Below are positions 1 to 7,792 of a stretch of 30,865 bases of DNA, piece after piece. The number at the start of each line of letters is the position of its first letter. Within the stretch, counting starts at the first letter, position 1. Under the pieces are notes generated by a model. It searched no databases, had not been told where the DNA came from, and saw nothing but the letters and a program-made list of their open reading frames with translations. The position numbers and the translations under genes are program-made. The stretch comes from Bacillota bacterium. Lineage in GTDB: Bacteria > Bacillota > Clostridia > Lachnospirales > Lachnospiraceae. The DNA lies in contig JAEWPN010000203.1 of NCBI GenBank assembly GCA_023399455.1, forward strand, positions 1-30,865, given 5' to 3'.

Positions 1-461
1 GCCACTATCTCAATATTTTCCGCAATGACATTGGGACCTGCATTACCGGCTGTAGCACATCCCAATTCTGTCACTTTACCAGCAATTGTGTTACAGCCAT
101 TCTGAAAAGACGTTTTAAATCCTTCAAATTCAGTATCTAAATCTTTAATTTTATCGTCAAGCGCTTTACCCATGATCGCGTCTAATGCTTTACCTTCAAT
201 TGTCGTGGTTAAGTTTGCAGCCAACTCGGGAGTTTCGCCTACCGGGCCCTGCGGTCCGACATCACCCTGCTCACCTTTTTCACCCTTCGGTCCCTGAGGT
301 CCTTCCGGGCCCATCTCACCGTCTTTACCATCAATTCCTTCTGCTTTTACACCGGTATCTTCATTTCCAACATACCAATTTCCATTTTCACCTATAATTG
401 GTACAGGAATAATGCCGCTGGCATTACCGTGTATGTTTACTACTTCAAAACCTTTTTTCAT
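1..461 (-). CDS. Collagen-like phage-tail-type protein, copy 1 (C-terminus outside window)
   Basis: The gene reads from ATG at 461 through the left edge without a stop, giving 153 codons; the C-terminus is missing. GAAAGGAAA lies just upstream of the ATG. Residues 1-41 form a short head containing [13 protein letters not shown]. Residues 42-77 are 12 uninterrupted G-X-Y triplets of collagen type. Next comes a segment [25 protein letters not shown], a pattern common in phage tail fibres and other prophage-encoded fibre proteins, then a segment with GCNTIAGKVTELG. Residues 1-78 and the linker match the gene at 1480-2376, but the downstream parts differ. The promoter carries a LexA box. A trimeric fibre or receptor-binding role is inferred from the repeat type. 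No capsid, portal or baseplate genes are visible, so the prophage assignment is tentative; a cell-surface collagen-like protein is the alternative. Confidence 0.75.
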   Translation of the reverse strand, partial: MKKGFEVVNIHGNASGIIPVPIIGENGNWYVGNEDTGVKAEGIDGKDGEMGPEGPQGPKGEKGEQGDVGPQGPVGETPELAANLTTTIEGKALDAIMGKALDDKIKDLDTEFEGFKTSFQNGCNTIAGKVTELGCATAGNAGPNVIAENIEIV

Positions 462-521
462 AATAATTTCCTTTCACTATAAAAGTTGCTAATTAATAAG
501 TTCCTCACATGTGTTAATGAT

Positions 522-550
522 AATATAGAACATATGTTCGATTATTGCAA
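522..550 (-). promoter_or_regulatory. LexA-controlled promoter of collagen-like copy 1
   Basis: On the minus strand, -35 TTGCAA (545-550) and -10 TATATT (522-527) are separated by exactly 17 bp. Most of this spacer is CGAACATATGTTC (528-540), which contains the palindrome GAAC-ATAT-GTTC and matches the Gram-positive LexA/DinR consensus CGAACN4GTTCG at all but the last base. LexA bound here would occlude RNA polymerase, so the gene is predicted to be induced by DNA damage. The same architecture occurs at 2437-2465. Confidence 0.8.
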
Positions 551-1479
551 TAGTAAATATACTAAAATTTATTTTGCATATTGAGTTACTTGAGATATAA
601 TATATTTTCATCTGTGATAATCTCAGATACTATATTAATTCTACATGTTCCGGTGAAAATAGAAATTCTATTACTTTGGGCAATAAAGTTAGGCCTATTT
701 ACTACACTTTGATTCAAATATACTCTCCTTAATATTAAAACAGAATATTCGTTCTGTTTCCGATGGATAAAGCCTATAAAATTAAAAAACCTCAAACCAT
801 GAAAAATTCACAGACTCGGGCATTCTTCTACTCTTTTGCATTATATTATTTTAAATTACAGATTCCTCCAGTGTTATCGTATAATCACAAATACCATTAA
901 AATAGCCTGCTCTTTGGTGTCAAAGCTGCCTATGCTATTATAAAGAGCAGCGTCCTGCTCGTTATCACAAAAGCAGAGAGGTTATTGCAAAAATTCAAAA
1001 CATCCTGATACTGCCTGCTCTCGTAGGTATAGACCTCTACACCTTGTCCGGTGTGGGATTGGCGACACGCTGAAATGAATACTGATAATCCAGTCCAAAT
1101 CCTCCCTGTTCGCCTATGCCAATACGGATGCTACCACCGTCCAGTTTACCTCCGACATGATTGCGGCGATACCTATGGTGGCTACTGCCGTCTGGGCTAC
1201 TGTTTCGACTACTCCCTTCTTTCCTTAAGCCTTAGAGCCGGTAAAGATTGCTCTCTAGCCGGCTCTTTGACGTACTTTTTAAATATCTGTTATAATTACT
1301 TAGTAATGTTATATATAGGCTCTGCCGGATTGATTACGCAAACATTTTCCTACAACCAATTAACTGGTATTTTATCTTCACAAGTACAAGCTAATAATCA
1401 CTCAATACAAATGTATATATTGCTCAATACTGGGAAAAAGTGCCACAATAATCCTTGAAAACGACTGTAATGTAGATTA
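551..1479. other. Intergenic, AT-rich, probably degraded DNA
   Basis: No convincing intact gene lies between the two collagen-like genes. Most of the stretch is strongly AT-rich, but about 960-1270 is richer in GC and contains short open segments on the plus strand. About 972-1073 reads REVIAKIQNILILPALVGID and ends in TGA. About 1079-1230, in another frame, reads SLFAYANTDATTVQFTSDMI and ends in TAA. They look like pieces of a frameshifted gene, but I cannot name the family. Two imperfect hairpins are present: CTGCTCTTT/AAAGAGCAG (907-950) and AGAGCCGG/CCGGCTCT (1234-1266, followed by TTT). Confidence 0.4.
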
Positions 1480-2376
1480 TTAAGCTGCTACAGTATACAC
1501 AGTTATTGAACTAACGTAAAAATTATTTTCAACTCCTGATTTGTAGAGTCCTGTTAGCGTTAAAACACCAGTCACTGCATTATAACTTTTATTAAGCGTA
1601 AAAGTATTGGTTCCTAATAATCCACCTGTACGAAAGGGCGAAAAGCTATTGATTTGCACAAAGAAATCTTCTGCTGTTTTCTCTGCATATCCAGCTACAG
1701 TACTAAAACCGAATGTTAAGGTTGCCGTATTGGAGCCCTCCCATGTTTGAGATACAATTTGTGGATCACCCAATTTTTTTTTTACGCCGTTTGAAGCTGT
1801 AGCATAAAAATTTGTACCGTCAAAAGATATCTTATTATTTCCAAGCCATGTACCAGTAATTGCGTTGATATTAGAAGTTAAATTATTATTAGTGGTCGTA
1901 ATCTTATCGTCCAACACCTTACCCATTGTTGCATCAAGGGCTTTACCTGTAACCGTCGTGGTTAGGTTTGCAGCCAGCGCAGGAGTTTCACCTATCGGAC
2001 CTTGAGGACCAGTAGCACCGGTGTCTCCTTTCGGGCCCTGGATACCCGTAGCACCGGTATCTCCCTGGGGACCTTGAGGGCCCATCTCGCCCTGGTCTCC
2101 TTTGTCACCTTTTTCACCCTTCGGGCCCTGGGCGCCTTCCGCTCCTGTATCACCTTTTAAGCCCTGAGGACCTTCCGGGCCAACATCACCCTGCTCACCT
2201 TTCGGGCCCTGCGGTCCTTCCGGGCCCATCTCGCCGTCTTTACCATCAATTCCTTCTGCTTTTACACCGGTATCTTCATTTCCAACATACCAATTTCCAT
2301 TTTCACCTATAACCGGCGTTGCAATAACGCCATCTCCACAACTATGAATGTACACTTTCTGAAATCCTTTTTGCAT
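1480..2376 (-). CDS. Collagen-like phage-tail-fibre-type protein, copy 2
   Basis: 298 residues, complete, starting at ATG 2376 after an AAAGGGAA ribosome binding site. Residues 1-41 are a head nearly identical to copy 1. Residues 42-131 are 30 perfect G-X-Y triplets rich in GPQGPKGD-type repeats. After these come [25 protein letters not shown], the tail-fibre-like linker, and a C-terminal region of about 140 residues rich in Thr, Ser, Asn and aromatics (for example [19 protein letters not shown]) that looks like a beta-rich tip domain. There is no signal peptide, membrane segment or LPXTG motif, so secretion by Sec and sortase anchoring is not supported; release as part of a phage or tailocin particle fits better. 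The collagen tract is 2.5 times longer than in copy 1 and the tip is unrelated. Function is inferred from architecture only. Confidence 0.8.
   Translation of the reverse strand: MQKGFQKVYIHSCGDGVIATPVIGENGNWYVGNEDTGVKAEGIDGKDGEMGPEGPQGPKGEQGDVGPEGPQGLKGDTGAEGAQGPKGEKGDKGDQGEMGPQGPQGDTGATGIQGPKGDTGATGPQGPIGETPALAANLTTTVTGKALDATMGKVLDDKITTTNNNLTSNINAITGTWLGNNKISFDGTNFYATASNGVKKKLGDPQIVSQTWEGSNTATLTFGFSTVAGYAEKTAEDFFVQINSFSPFRTGGLLGTNTFTLNKSYNAVTGVLTLTGLYKSGVENNFYVSSITVYTVAA
2216..2312 (-). repeat. 97-bp direct repeat shared by the two collagen-like genes
   Basis: Bases 2216-2312 match 301-397 with a single mismatch (A/G in the ATCTC(A/G)CCG stretch). The repeat encodes the end of the head domain and the first collagen triplets of both paralogues, in the same orientation about 1.9 kb apart. 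Such a tract can support homologous recombination that swaps or deletes C-terminal tips. The higher identity here than in the flanking linker (visibly lower, about three quarters identical) suggests recent duplication or gene conversion. Confidence 0.8.
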
Positions 2377-2436
2377 AATAATTCCCTTTCGTTTTAAATT
2401 TTGTCAATTAATAGTTCCTCCACATGTGTTAACCAT

Positions 2437-2465
2437 AATATAGAACATATGTTCGGTTATTGCAA
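2437..2465 (-). promoter_or_regulatory. LexA-controlled promoter of collagen-like copy 2
   Basis: -35 TTGCAA (2460-2465), a 17-bp spacer and -10 TATATT (2437-2442) on the minus strand. The spacer contains CGAACATATGTTC (2443-2455), identical to the copy 1 box. The leader that follows also conserves CACATGTG and a GAGGAAC block upstream of the real ribosome binding site. Repression by LexA and induction in the SOS response are inferred. Confidence 0.8.
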
Positions 2466-2539
2466 TAGTAAAAACATACAAAATAAAAAACAATTTTCTA
2501 TATACTTATTTCAACTTCAATCTATCTTTTTATATAGTA

Positions 2540-2568
2540 TTGTTAGTTAACAGATTTTCTTGTATGAT
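2540..2568 (+). promoter_or_regulatory. Promoter of the cupin gene
   Basis: -35 TTGTTA (2540-2545), a 17-bp spacer, and -10 TATGAT (2563-2568), about 50 bp ahead of the cupin ATG. Consistent with a vegetative sigma-A promoter; no operator was seen. Confidence 0.5.
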
Positions 2569-2618
2569 GAATAATAACAGCAATCAAATGAAAGTCAAAA
2601 ACAGGGGAGGTTTTAAAA

Positions 2619-3089
2619 ATGGATATTAACAATATAGATAGCTTAGCTGAAGAATATCTATGGGAAGATTCCGCAGGGCTCCAATCGAAGTCCTTAGGAG
2701 AGGCCGCTGGAAGTCAGAAGATTTATGTGAATATCGACTACGTTCCTCCGGGAGCATACAGCGCAAGATACCACAGCCATTCCCAACAGGAGGAATTCTT
2801 TCTGATTCTCTCGGGGGCGGGAACCCTTCGCTTAGACGGAGCGGAGCATCGCATAAAGCAGGGTGATTTTATAGCGAAGCCGGCGGGAAAGGACATTGCA
2901 CATACCTTCTATAACTCCGGAGAGGAAACACTTGTCATCTTAGATGCCGGAACGAATGAAAGTGAAGATACATGCTACTATCCCGATGAAAATATGTATA
3001 TGCAAAAATCCAACGGCATTAAACGCATTTTCAACGGCTCGCAGCTGGATACCTCATGGTATCCCAATCCGAATTCTGATTCAAATTAG
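2619..3089 (+). CDS. Single-domain cupin protein
   Basis: 156 residues; ATG at 2619 is preceded by GGGGAGG at good spacing. It holds one conserved cupin barrel. Motif 1 spans about residues 45-66 with metal ligands H52, H54 and a Glu at 58/59 (HSHSQQEEFFLILSG). Motif 2 spans about 82-98 with H95 (GDFIAKPAGKDIAHTFYN). These are the usual ligands for a divalent metal. The C-terminal tail (DTCYYPDENMY and beyond) has no DNA-binding domain, so it is not a cupin-AraC or cupin-HTH regulator. Small cupins include isomerases, dioxygenases and sugar-binding proteins, and nothing here points to a particular substrate. It is a monocistronic plus-strand gene with its own promoter and a hairpin terminator, among minus-strand neighbours. 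Confidence 0.85.
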   Translation: MDINNIDSLAEEYLWEDSAGLQSKSLGEAAGSQKIYVNIDYVPPGAYSARYHSHSQQEEFFLILSGAGTLRLDGAEHRIKQGDFIAKPAGKDIAHTFYNSGEETLVILDAGTNESEDTCYYPDENMYMQKSNGIKRIFNGSQLDTSWYPNPNSDSN

Positions 3090-3154
3090 AATTATACTTA
3101 GTCCAAACCCATATTATTACTATCCAATAAAATTTAAATTTTTCTATAAAAAAT

Positions 3155-3190
3155 AAGAGCAGGAAACCTGTTTTCAGATTCCCTGCTCTT
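3155..3190. terminator. Bidirectional terminator between cupin gene and thiT
   Basis: AAGAGCAGG (3155-3163) pairs with CCTGCTCTT (3182-3190). Read on the minus strand the hairpin is followed by ATTTTTTA, so it should end the thiT transcript. On the plus strand the tail is only TTGATATT, so termination of the cupin transcript is likely but weaker. Confidence 0.65.
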
Positions 3191-3301
3191 TGATATTACA
3201 GACTTTCTTCTGTTATTTCGTTTTAAATCCGTCAGTATGCGTATGATTTTACTTAATGAAATCTACCATATCTAAGAAAAACGTAAAATTCTCACAATCC
3301 C

Positions 3302-3988
3302 TTATGAACCTTCCCCAACCGCCATCACTTTCACTCTGGCAAGTCCCTTATTAACCGGCGGAATAGCAATAAGCACCAACGTAAACAACGTCTCCAATCC
3401 AATATAAGCTCCATTATACACTAACGAATAAACCGGCGCTGCCATATTATAAGCCGAAGCATAGCTTCCAAAGAATATCATCCCTGACAAAAAGGTAAAG
3501 AAATACCGCCCAAGCACACCCAGTAAATATCCCTTTATCAATCCATGCTTCGCATTGGAAAAGACTCCCGAAAGACCCAGCGCCCCAAAAGCAAAAATAT
3601 AATCGGTCAGCATCTGAGGAATACTGATAATATACGGATCTACAATAAGCTGTAAAAAACCATATGCGATAGCCGCCATCAGTCCTCCCCTAAGGCCGAA
3701 CCAGTAGCCAATCAGGCAGATGAACAGCATGCTGAAGAAAGTAACCGAACCTCCCATAGGCATATCTACTACTTTAAGCATCGACGTTACCATAGCCAGT
3801 GCCATAGCCATAGCGGAAAACACCAGCTGCCTCGTGCTGAACCTTTTGTTCCCATCCTTACCTGAAATAAAACTTGCCACCAGCAGAATTGCCAGCATAA
3901 CGGCTACCAACACTCCATAGCCAGCTCCCGTGAGTTCGAAATAATTTCCCCACTCTTGATCCACTACTTCCTTTGCAAAAAATGACAT
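3302..3988 (-). CDS. thiT: Thiamine ECF transporter S component ThiT
   Basis: 228 residues, integral membrane. ThiT is the substrate-binding subunit that captures thiamine and works with an EcfA-EcfA'-EcfT energising module. The family signature is seen around residues 76-113 (MPMGGSVTFFSMLFICLIGY, then WFGLRGGLMAAIAYGFLQLI), followed by DPYIISIPQMLTDYIFAFG. The assignment is strongly backed by the TPP riboswitch upstream. Compared with the roughly 190-residue, six-helix form of the family, this protein has an extra N-terminal stretch including a hydrophobic helix (about residues 24-42, ending before GKDGNKRFSTRQL). The start at 3988 is fixed by GGGAGG seven bases upstream. No ATPase is cotranscribed; the ECF operon at 5240-8344 on the same strand is a plausible shared motor. 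Confidence 0.93.
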   Translation of the reverse strand: MSFFAKEVVDQEWGNYFELTGAGYGVLVAVMLAILLVASFISGKDGNKRFSTRQLVFSAMAMALAMVTSMLKVVDMPMGGSVTFFSMLFICLIGYWFGLRGGLMAAIAYGFLQLIVDPYIISIPQMLTDYIFAFGALGLSGVFSNAKHGLIKGYLLGVLGRYFFTFLSGMIFFGSYASAYNMAAPVYSLVYNGAYIGLETLFTLVLIAIPPVNKGLARVKVMAVGEGS

Positions 3989-4026
3989 AAAAAAACCTCC
4001 CTTGTAATTTTAAATCACATGGAGGG
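3989..4026 (-). terminator. Riboswitch expression platform: terminator that also hides the RBS
   Basis: On the minus strand CCCTCC (4021-4026) pairs with GGGAGG (3996-4001). Inside this, after an A/A mismatch, a further seven pairs form across TGTGATTTAAAATTACA. Seven Ts (3989-3995) follow the stem directly, and the thiT ATG starts right after them. The 3' arm is the ribosome binding site, so the same hairpin could stop transcription and block translation when TPP is bound. Confidence 0.75.
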
Positions 4027-4082
4027 GCTCAAATCTTTCTTTTGCATATACAAAAAACAACACTCGTATTTACAAAAAAAGT

Positions 4083-4172
4083 GCTTTCCTACGCCGGTAT
4101 TATCCGGTTCAGGTTATGAGGGTTAGAATCCGTCTTACAGAACGGAGTCAGTCTCAGCTATTGCTCCCCTAG
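4083..4172 (-). ncRNA. TPP riboswitch (THI element)
   Basis: On the minus strand the segment begins CTAGGGGAGC and contains GCTGAGA, then an ACCC...CTGAACCGGATAAT core and ACCGGCGTAGGAAAG. These are the conserved THI-box blocks, in the correct order. It lies between a sigma-A promoter (4194-4222) and thiT. Binding of thiamine pyrophosphate should favour the hairpin at 3989-4026 and switch thiT off. Confidence 0.95.
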
Positions 4173-4193
4173 CGATTTATTTAATTTGTCTAC

Positions 4194-4222
4194 AATATAC
4201 GACATACCAATATCTTTGTCAA
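4194..4222 (-). promoter_or_regulatory. Promoter of thiT and its riboswitch
   Basis: Consensus -35 TTGACA (4217-4222), a 17-bp spacer, and -10 TATATT (4194-4199) on the minus strand, placing the transcript start a few bases to some 20 bases before the riboswitch. Confidence 0.75.
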
Positions 4223-4237
4223 GTCTTTCTCATAATC

Positions 4238-4268
4238 TGTTACTGTCCACTCCGTTCTCAGTAACGCA
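4238..4268. repeat. Dispersed 31-bp stem-loop repeat, copy A
   Basis: TGTTACTGTCCACTCCGTTC then TCAGTAACGCA. It matches 15633-15663 with one mismatch. On the minus strand the arms GTTACTG and CAGTAAC (7 bp) flank the 13-nt loop AGAACGGAGTGGA. The copy sits in the intergenic gap between the patatin-like gene and the thiT promoter. It has no T-run, so it is not a standard terminator; it resembles a small dispersed palindromic repeat. Confidence 0.75.
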
Positions 4269-4341
4269 TGATGTTCTGCAAGGCAAACTTTTGCATTTAA
4301 ATTCGCTTTGCGAAGCAGAAATCATCTCCCGGATCGCGTTC

Positions 4342-5199
4342 TTACTCAGCCAAAAAGGCCTTCAATTCTGTCTTTTTTTCCTCCGCCACTTCATATCCAT
4401 GCCTGTAATATTCCTTAAGCCGCGATGCATCCGTCTCGTTGTTAATCAGATAGATGTCGTCCGAGGGACGCAGCACAAAAGCCCGCCCTTCCTTCTCCAT
4501 ATGCTCCAGCATATCGAGGGATTGATTGTATCTGGCCGCCCTTCCGGCCACCAGATGAACGAATTTGGGATACTTACGATACAAAAGCCTAATCATGGCA
4601 AGGTAGAAATATCTCTGTTTTTTACGATATTTCGTATTCCTAGTGACGACTACGATCACCTTCTTCCATCCCTCTTCTAACGCCTTCCCGATCGGAATCG
4701 CATCAGCCATACCGCCATCTAACATGGGAATCCCGTCAATATGGGTCACTTTCCCGATAAACGGCAGCGAATTAGCAGCCCTGCATATTCTCAGGAAATC
4801 GTCCTCATCAACGAATTTCTCATGATAAACGGATTCTCCCGTCACACAATTTACCGTACTGGTAATAAATCTCTTTGCAGAAGCGGTAAACGCCTCAAAA
4901 TCAAAAGGCACTCTCCGTTTCGGAATCTCATCGAACAACAAATCCATATCAAAAAAAGTACCCTTTTTAAAAAAGGTAGAAAATCCAAGATATTTCTCTT
5001 TCTCCATCGGCTCGATAATAGCTTTCACTGCGCGCCCTCTCTGTCCCGACACATAATTCATACCGGCGTACGCGCCAGCCGATACTGCCATTACATTGGG
5101 AATCTGTATATCATTGTCCAGAAAAAAATCCAGCACACCTGCACAAAACATGCTGCGCATGGCCCCTCCTTCCAATATAATTCCTACATTTTCCAACAC
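4342..5199 (-). CDS. Patatin-like phospholipase family protein
   Basis: About 285 residues from the chosen start; cytoplasmic acyl hydrolase of the bacterial YjjU/RssA-like patatin type. Landmarks from that start: oxyanion-hole glycines in LEGGAMRSMFCAGV near the N-terminus, nucleophile S40 in AVSAGAYAG (a GXSXG variant with Ala first), and the second dyad residue D161 in DGG (MLDGGMADAIPIG). The substrate is unknown. I chose GTG 5199 because AGGAG sits five bases upstream and homologues begin close to the VGIILEGG segment; TTG 5196 is possible, and TTG 5223 would add eight residues but has a poor ribosome binding site. It is the last gene of the ECF operon, only about 40 bp behind ecfT. A TTCGC-TTT-GCGAA hairpin (4302-4314) lies just downstream. 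Confidence 0.88.
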   Translation of the reverse strand: MLENVGIILEGGAMRSMFCAGVLDFFLDNDIQIPNVMAVSAGAYAGMNYVSGQRGRAVKAIIEPMEKEKYLGFSTFFKKGTFFDMDLLFDEIPKRRVPFDFEAFTASAKRFITSTVNCVTGESVYHEKFVDEDDFLRICRAANSLPFIGKVTHIDGIPMLDGGMADAIPIGKALEEGWKKVIVVVTRNTKYRKKQRYFYLAMIRLLYRKYPKFVHLVAGRAARYNQSLDMLEHMEKEGRAFVLRPSDDIYLINNETDASRLKEYYRHGYEVAEEKKTELKAFLAE

Positions 5200-5239
5200 T
5201 TCATCTCCTGTTCCAAAATACAATTTTCTAATAACCTTT

Positions 5240-6070
5240 CTATTTCACGAAGGGATTATAAAAACGGTTACCATCGTGAAAAGTAATGATAAGTGCCGCT
5301 GCTGCGATGACCACAGTGACACCGATTACGATATAATCAGCTCTTTTTAACTTTTTCCCTGCATACCACGTACGTTTCTTATGCTTTCCGAAACCGCGCA
5401 GCTCCATGGCATTGCTCACCACGTCGATACGCTCCATACTGGTAAAGATAAGGGGAAATATAATGGAGGCAACATTCTTTATCCTGCCGAACAAGGATGC
5501 CTTTCCTGACATCTCTATGCCTCTCGCCTCCTGCGCATGCTTTATCTGCGTGAAGTCGTCCTGAACATCAGGTATGTACCGAAGGGTAATAGCAACCGCA
5601 TAGCTTACGTTATAACTGACTCCAATACGGTTTAATGAGGCTGCGAATTCGCTGGGATTGGTAGTAATGATAAACATAAATACCGCCGGCACGATCGTAA
5701 CATATTTGATCATTACATTGAATTCATAAAAAAGCTGCTCCTTTGTCAGATAATAGTTTCCGAACATGTGAACAATATCCGTCCTGCTGCCGTAAATATT
5801 CACTCCTTCATAAGGTGAAAAAACGAAAATGGCAAGCAAATTGAAGATGAGAAAAAACAAGATGAACATAAAAACCGTTCCTACCTGTCTCCACTGAATC
5901 TTAGACATCTTATAAATAATCAGACTTCCAAACACCATCGCCAATAGTACCCTCGTATCATAGGACAGCATGCTTGCCATCGTCCACAACAGGAAGAATA
6001 TAAGCTTGGTAACGCCGGAAAGTCTATGAATCCACGTATCCTTTTCTTCATAGGTCAATATTCTGGCCAT
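5240..6070 (-). CDS. ecfT: ECF transporter transmembrane component EcfT
   Basis: 276 residues, integral membrane scaffold that couples the two ATPases to an S component. Several hydrophobic helices lie in about residues 20-130 and one near the C-terminus (IVIGVTVVIAAAALIITF). The cytoplasmic coupling motifs of the family are present as AQEARGIE and AMELRGFG, the two A-R-G-type helices that dock in the ATPase grooves. It starts two bases after the ecfA stop codon, with GGAGG lying inside the end of ecfA, so translation is probably coupled. It belongs to the operon S component - EcfAA' - EcfT - patatin. Confidence 0.92.
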   Translation of the reverse strand: MARILTYEEKDTWIHRLSGVTKLIFFLLWTMASMLSYDTRVLLAMVFGSLIIYKMSKIQWRQVGTVFMFILFFLIFNLLAIFVFSPYEGVNIYGSRTDIVHMFGNYYLTKEQLFYEFNVMIKYVTIVPAVFMFIITTNPSEFAASLNRIGVSYNVSYAVAITLRYIPDVQDDFTQIKHAQEARGIEMSGKASLFGRIKNVASIIFPLIFTSMERIDVVSNAMELRGFGKHKKRTWYAGKKLKRADYIVIGVTVVIAAAALIITFHDGNRFYNPFVK

Positions 6071-6072
6071 AT

Positions 6073-7785
6073 CTATTTATCCTCCTCCCGCATAGCTCTT
6101 TCGTAATGGATAAAACGTTCTGCGAATTCGGAAGTATTCTCCACGCCGCACCTTATGGCAAGGTCGTAGAGAGAAGTTTTTTTCAGATATGCTCTGTCCG
6201 CTATCCCCCCGTCCGTAAGCACATTGGCAGGAGTGTCGTCCGCAAGAAGGTGCCCGTCCGCAATCACAATAGCTCTATCCGTATATTCCAGCATCAGGTG
6301 CATGTCATGAGTGATCATGATAATCGTGATGCCGTAGCTTTCGTTAATTTCCTTGAGAAATTCCATAATTTCCGTATAATGCCTGTAATCCTGACCCGCC
6401 GTAGGCTCGTCTAAAATGATGACCTCCGGGTTCATAACAAGAATAGACGCAATGGTCACTCTCTTCTTCTGCCCGTAGCTGAGCGCTGATATCGGCCAGT
6501 TGCGAAACGGATACAGTCCGCATATTTTTAGCGTGCGGTATACCCTCTCCTTTACTTCCTCCTCCGGCACTCCACGCACCGTAAGGCCTAATGACACCTC
6601 ATCATAAATCATCGGCTTGGATATCATCTGACCGGGGCTTTGCATTACCAGTCCGATCTTCTCCCCGCGTTCCTTTACCGACAGGCCTTCCATATCCTGA
6701 CCGTTCAAAAGAATGCTTCCTCTCGTGGGCTTCATAAATCCGCAGATGATCCCCGCAAGCGTAGATTTCCCCGCGCCGTTCTTTCCCACGATGCTTACCA
6801 TTTCACCTTTATGTATATCGAAATGAATATGCTGCAACACCTGCTTTCCCTCAACATAGGAAAAATACAAGTCCTTAACCGTCAGCACACTTTCTTCCGC
6901 TCTTTTTCCCTTCTCATACTCCGATGTGCGAAACCACTCTTTTACCCGCTCCTTATAAGCGTCTAAAACCATAGTCTCTATATGCTGGGGTCTGCTTTCC
7001 TCTGTGATCCTACAGCCCGCATGCTTCATCGCCGCGATATAAAGCGGCTCTCTGATTCCCTGTTCCATGAGAATATCCCTGGAAAGCAGCTCATCAGGCT
7101 TCAAATCCGCCACAATACGGCCGTCTCCTACCACCACGATTCTGTCCGCATCACGGTACAGAACATCCTCCAGACGATGCTCGATAATTAAAATCGTTGT
7201 ATTTCTTTCCCTGCTGATTCGGTCGATCAAATCGATGGCTTTTTTTCCCGTGGCCGGATCAAGATTGGCAAGGGGTTCGTCGAACAGCAGTATCTCCACA
7301 TCATCCACCATGACTCCTGCCATGGAAACCCTTTGCTTCTGTCCTCCTGACAGCTCCCACGGCGCATGGGTGAGCAGTGTCTCCACATCCACCACCTGCG
7401 CTGCCTCTTCTACCCGTTCGAACATTTCCTCCTGAAGCACCATATCGTTCTCCAGGGCGAATGCGATATCCTCGGCTACCGTCAGACCAACAAACTGTCC
7501 GTTGGTATCCTGCAATACGGTCCCTGCAATTTTGGACATTCCAAATACGCCCAGCTTCGCTGGGTCCTCCCCCTTGACGCTCAGCGTGCCCGTGATATCG
7601 CCGGCAAATGAAAATGGAACCAAACCGTTGATGCAGTGGACAATCGTCGATTTGCCCGAACCGGATGGTCCCACAATCAAGACCTTTTCTCCGGGATAAA
7701 TCTTTAAATTGATATCCCGGAGAGTAGGTTCTACCTGTGATCGATATTTAAATGTATAGTCCTTAAATTCGATAATCGGTGTCAT
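6073..7785 (-). CDS. ecfA: ECF transporter ATPase, fused EcfA-EcfA' (two ABC domains)
   Basis: 570 residues with two complete ABC ATPase domains in one chain; many ECF systems encode these as two separate proteins. Domain 1: Walker A GPSGSGKST (39-47), signature LSGGQKQR (145-152), Walker B ILLFDEP (165-171) and an IIEHR switch His. Domain 2: Walker A GKNGAGKST (334-342), signature LSYGQKKR (435-442, Tyr replacing the second residue of SGG), Walker B VIILDEP (455-461) and MITHD. It powers uptake of the S-component ligand. Spacing is 8 bp from the upstream S component and 2 bp to ecfT, a tight operon. As the only ECF motor in the window it could also serve ThiT. Confidence 0.94.
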   Translation of the reverse strand: MTPIIEFKDYTFKYRSQVEPTLRDINLKIYPGEKVLIVGPSGSGKSTIVHCINGLVPFSFAGDITGTLSVKGEDPAKLGVFGMSKIAGTVLQDTNGQFVGLTVAEDIAFALENDMVLQEEMFERVEEAAQVVDVETLLTHAPWELSGGQKQRVSMAGVMVDDVEILLFDEPLANLDPATGKKAIDLIDRISRERNTTILIIEHRLEDVLYRDADRIVVVGDGRIVADLKPDELLSRDILMEQGIREPLYIAAMKHAGCRITEESRPQHIETMVLDAYKERVKEWFRTSEYEKGKRAEESVLTVKDLYFSYVEGKQVLQHIHFDIHKGEMVSIVGKNGAGKSTLAGIICGFMKPTRGSILLNGQDMEGLSVKERGEKIGLVMQSPGQMISKPMIYDEVSLGLTVRGVPEEEVKERVYRTLKICGLYPFRNWPISALSYGQKKRVTIASILVMNPEVIILDEPTAGQDYRHYTEIMEFLKEINESYGITIIMITHDMHLMLEYTDRAIVIADGHLLADDTPANVLTDGGIADRAYLKKTSLYDLAIRCGVENTSEFAERFIHYERAMREEDK

Positions 7786-7792
7786 TTTTCAT

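Noticed and set aside
586..795. A 69-codon minus-strand reading frame starting at TTG
   Set aside because: Rare start codon without a ribosome binding site, no recognisable motif, and composition equal to the surrounding AT-rich spacer.
1051..1458. A 135-codon plus-strand reading frame between the fibre genes
   Set aside because: No ribosome binding site, no recognisable family, and it runs through a hairpin and AT-rich DNA; the better open segments in this area lie in other frames.
2040..2260. Regular short repeats that could suggest a CRISPR or tandem-repeat array
   Set aside because: The periodicity is 9 bases and its multiples and translates in frame into G-X-Y collagen triplets.
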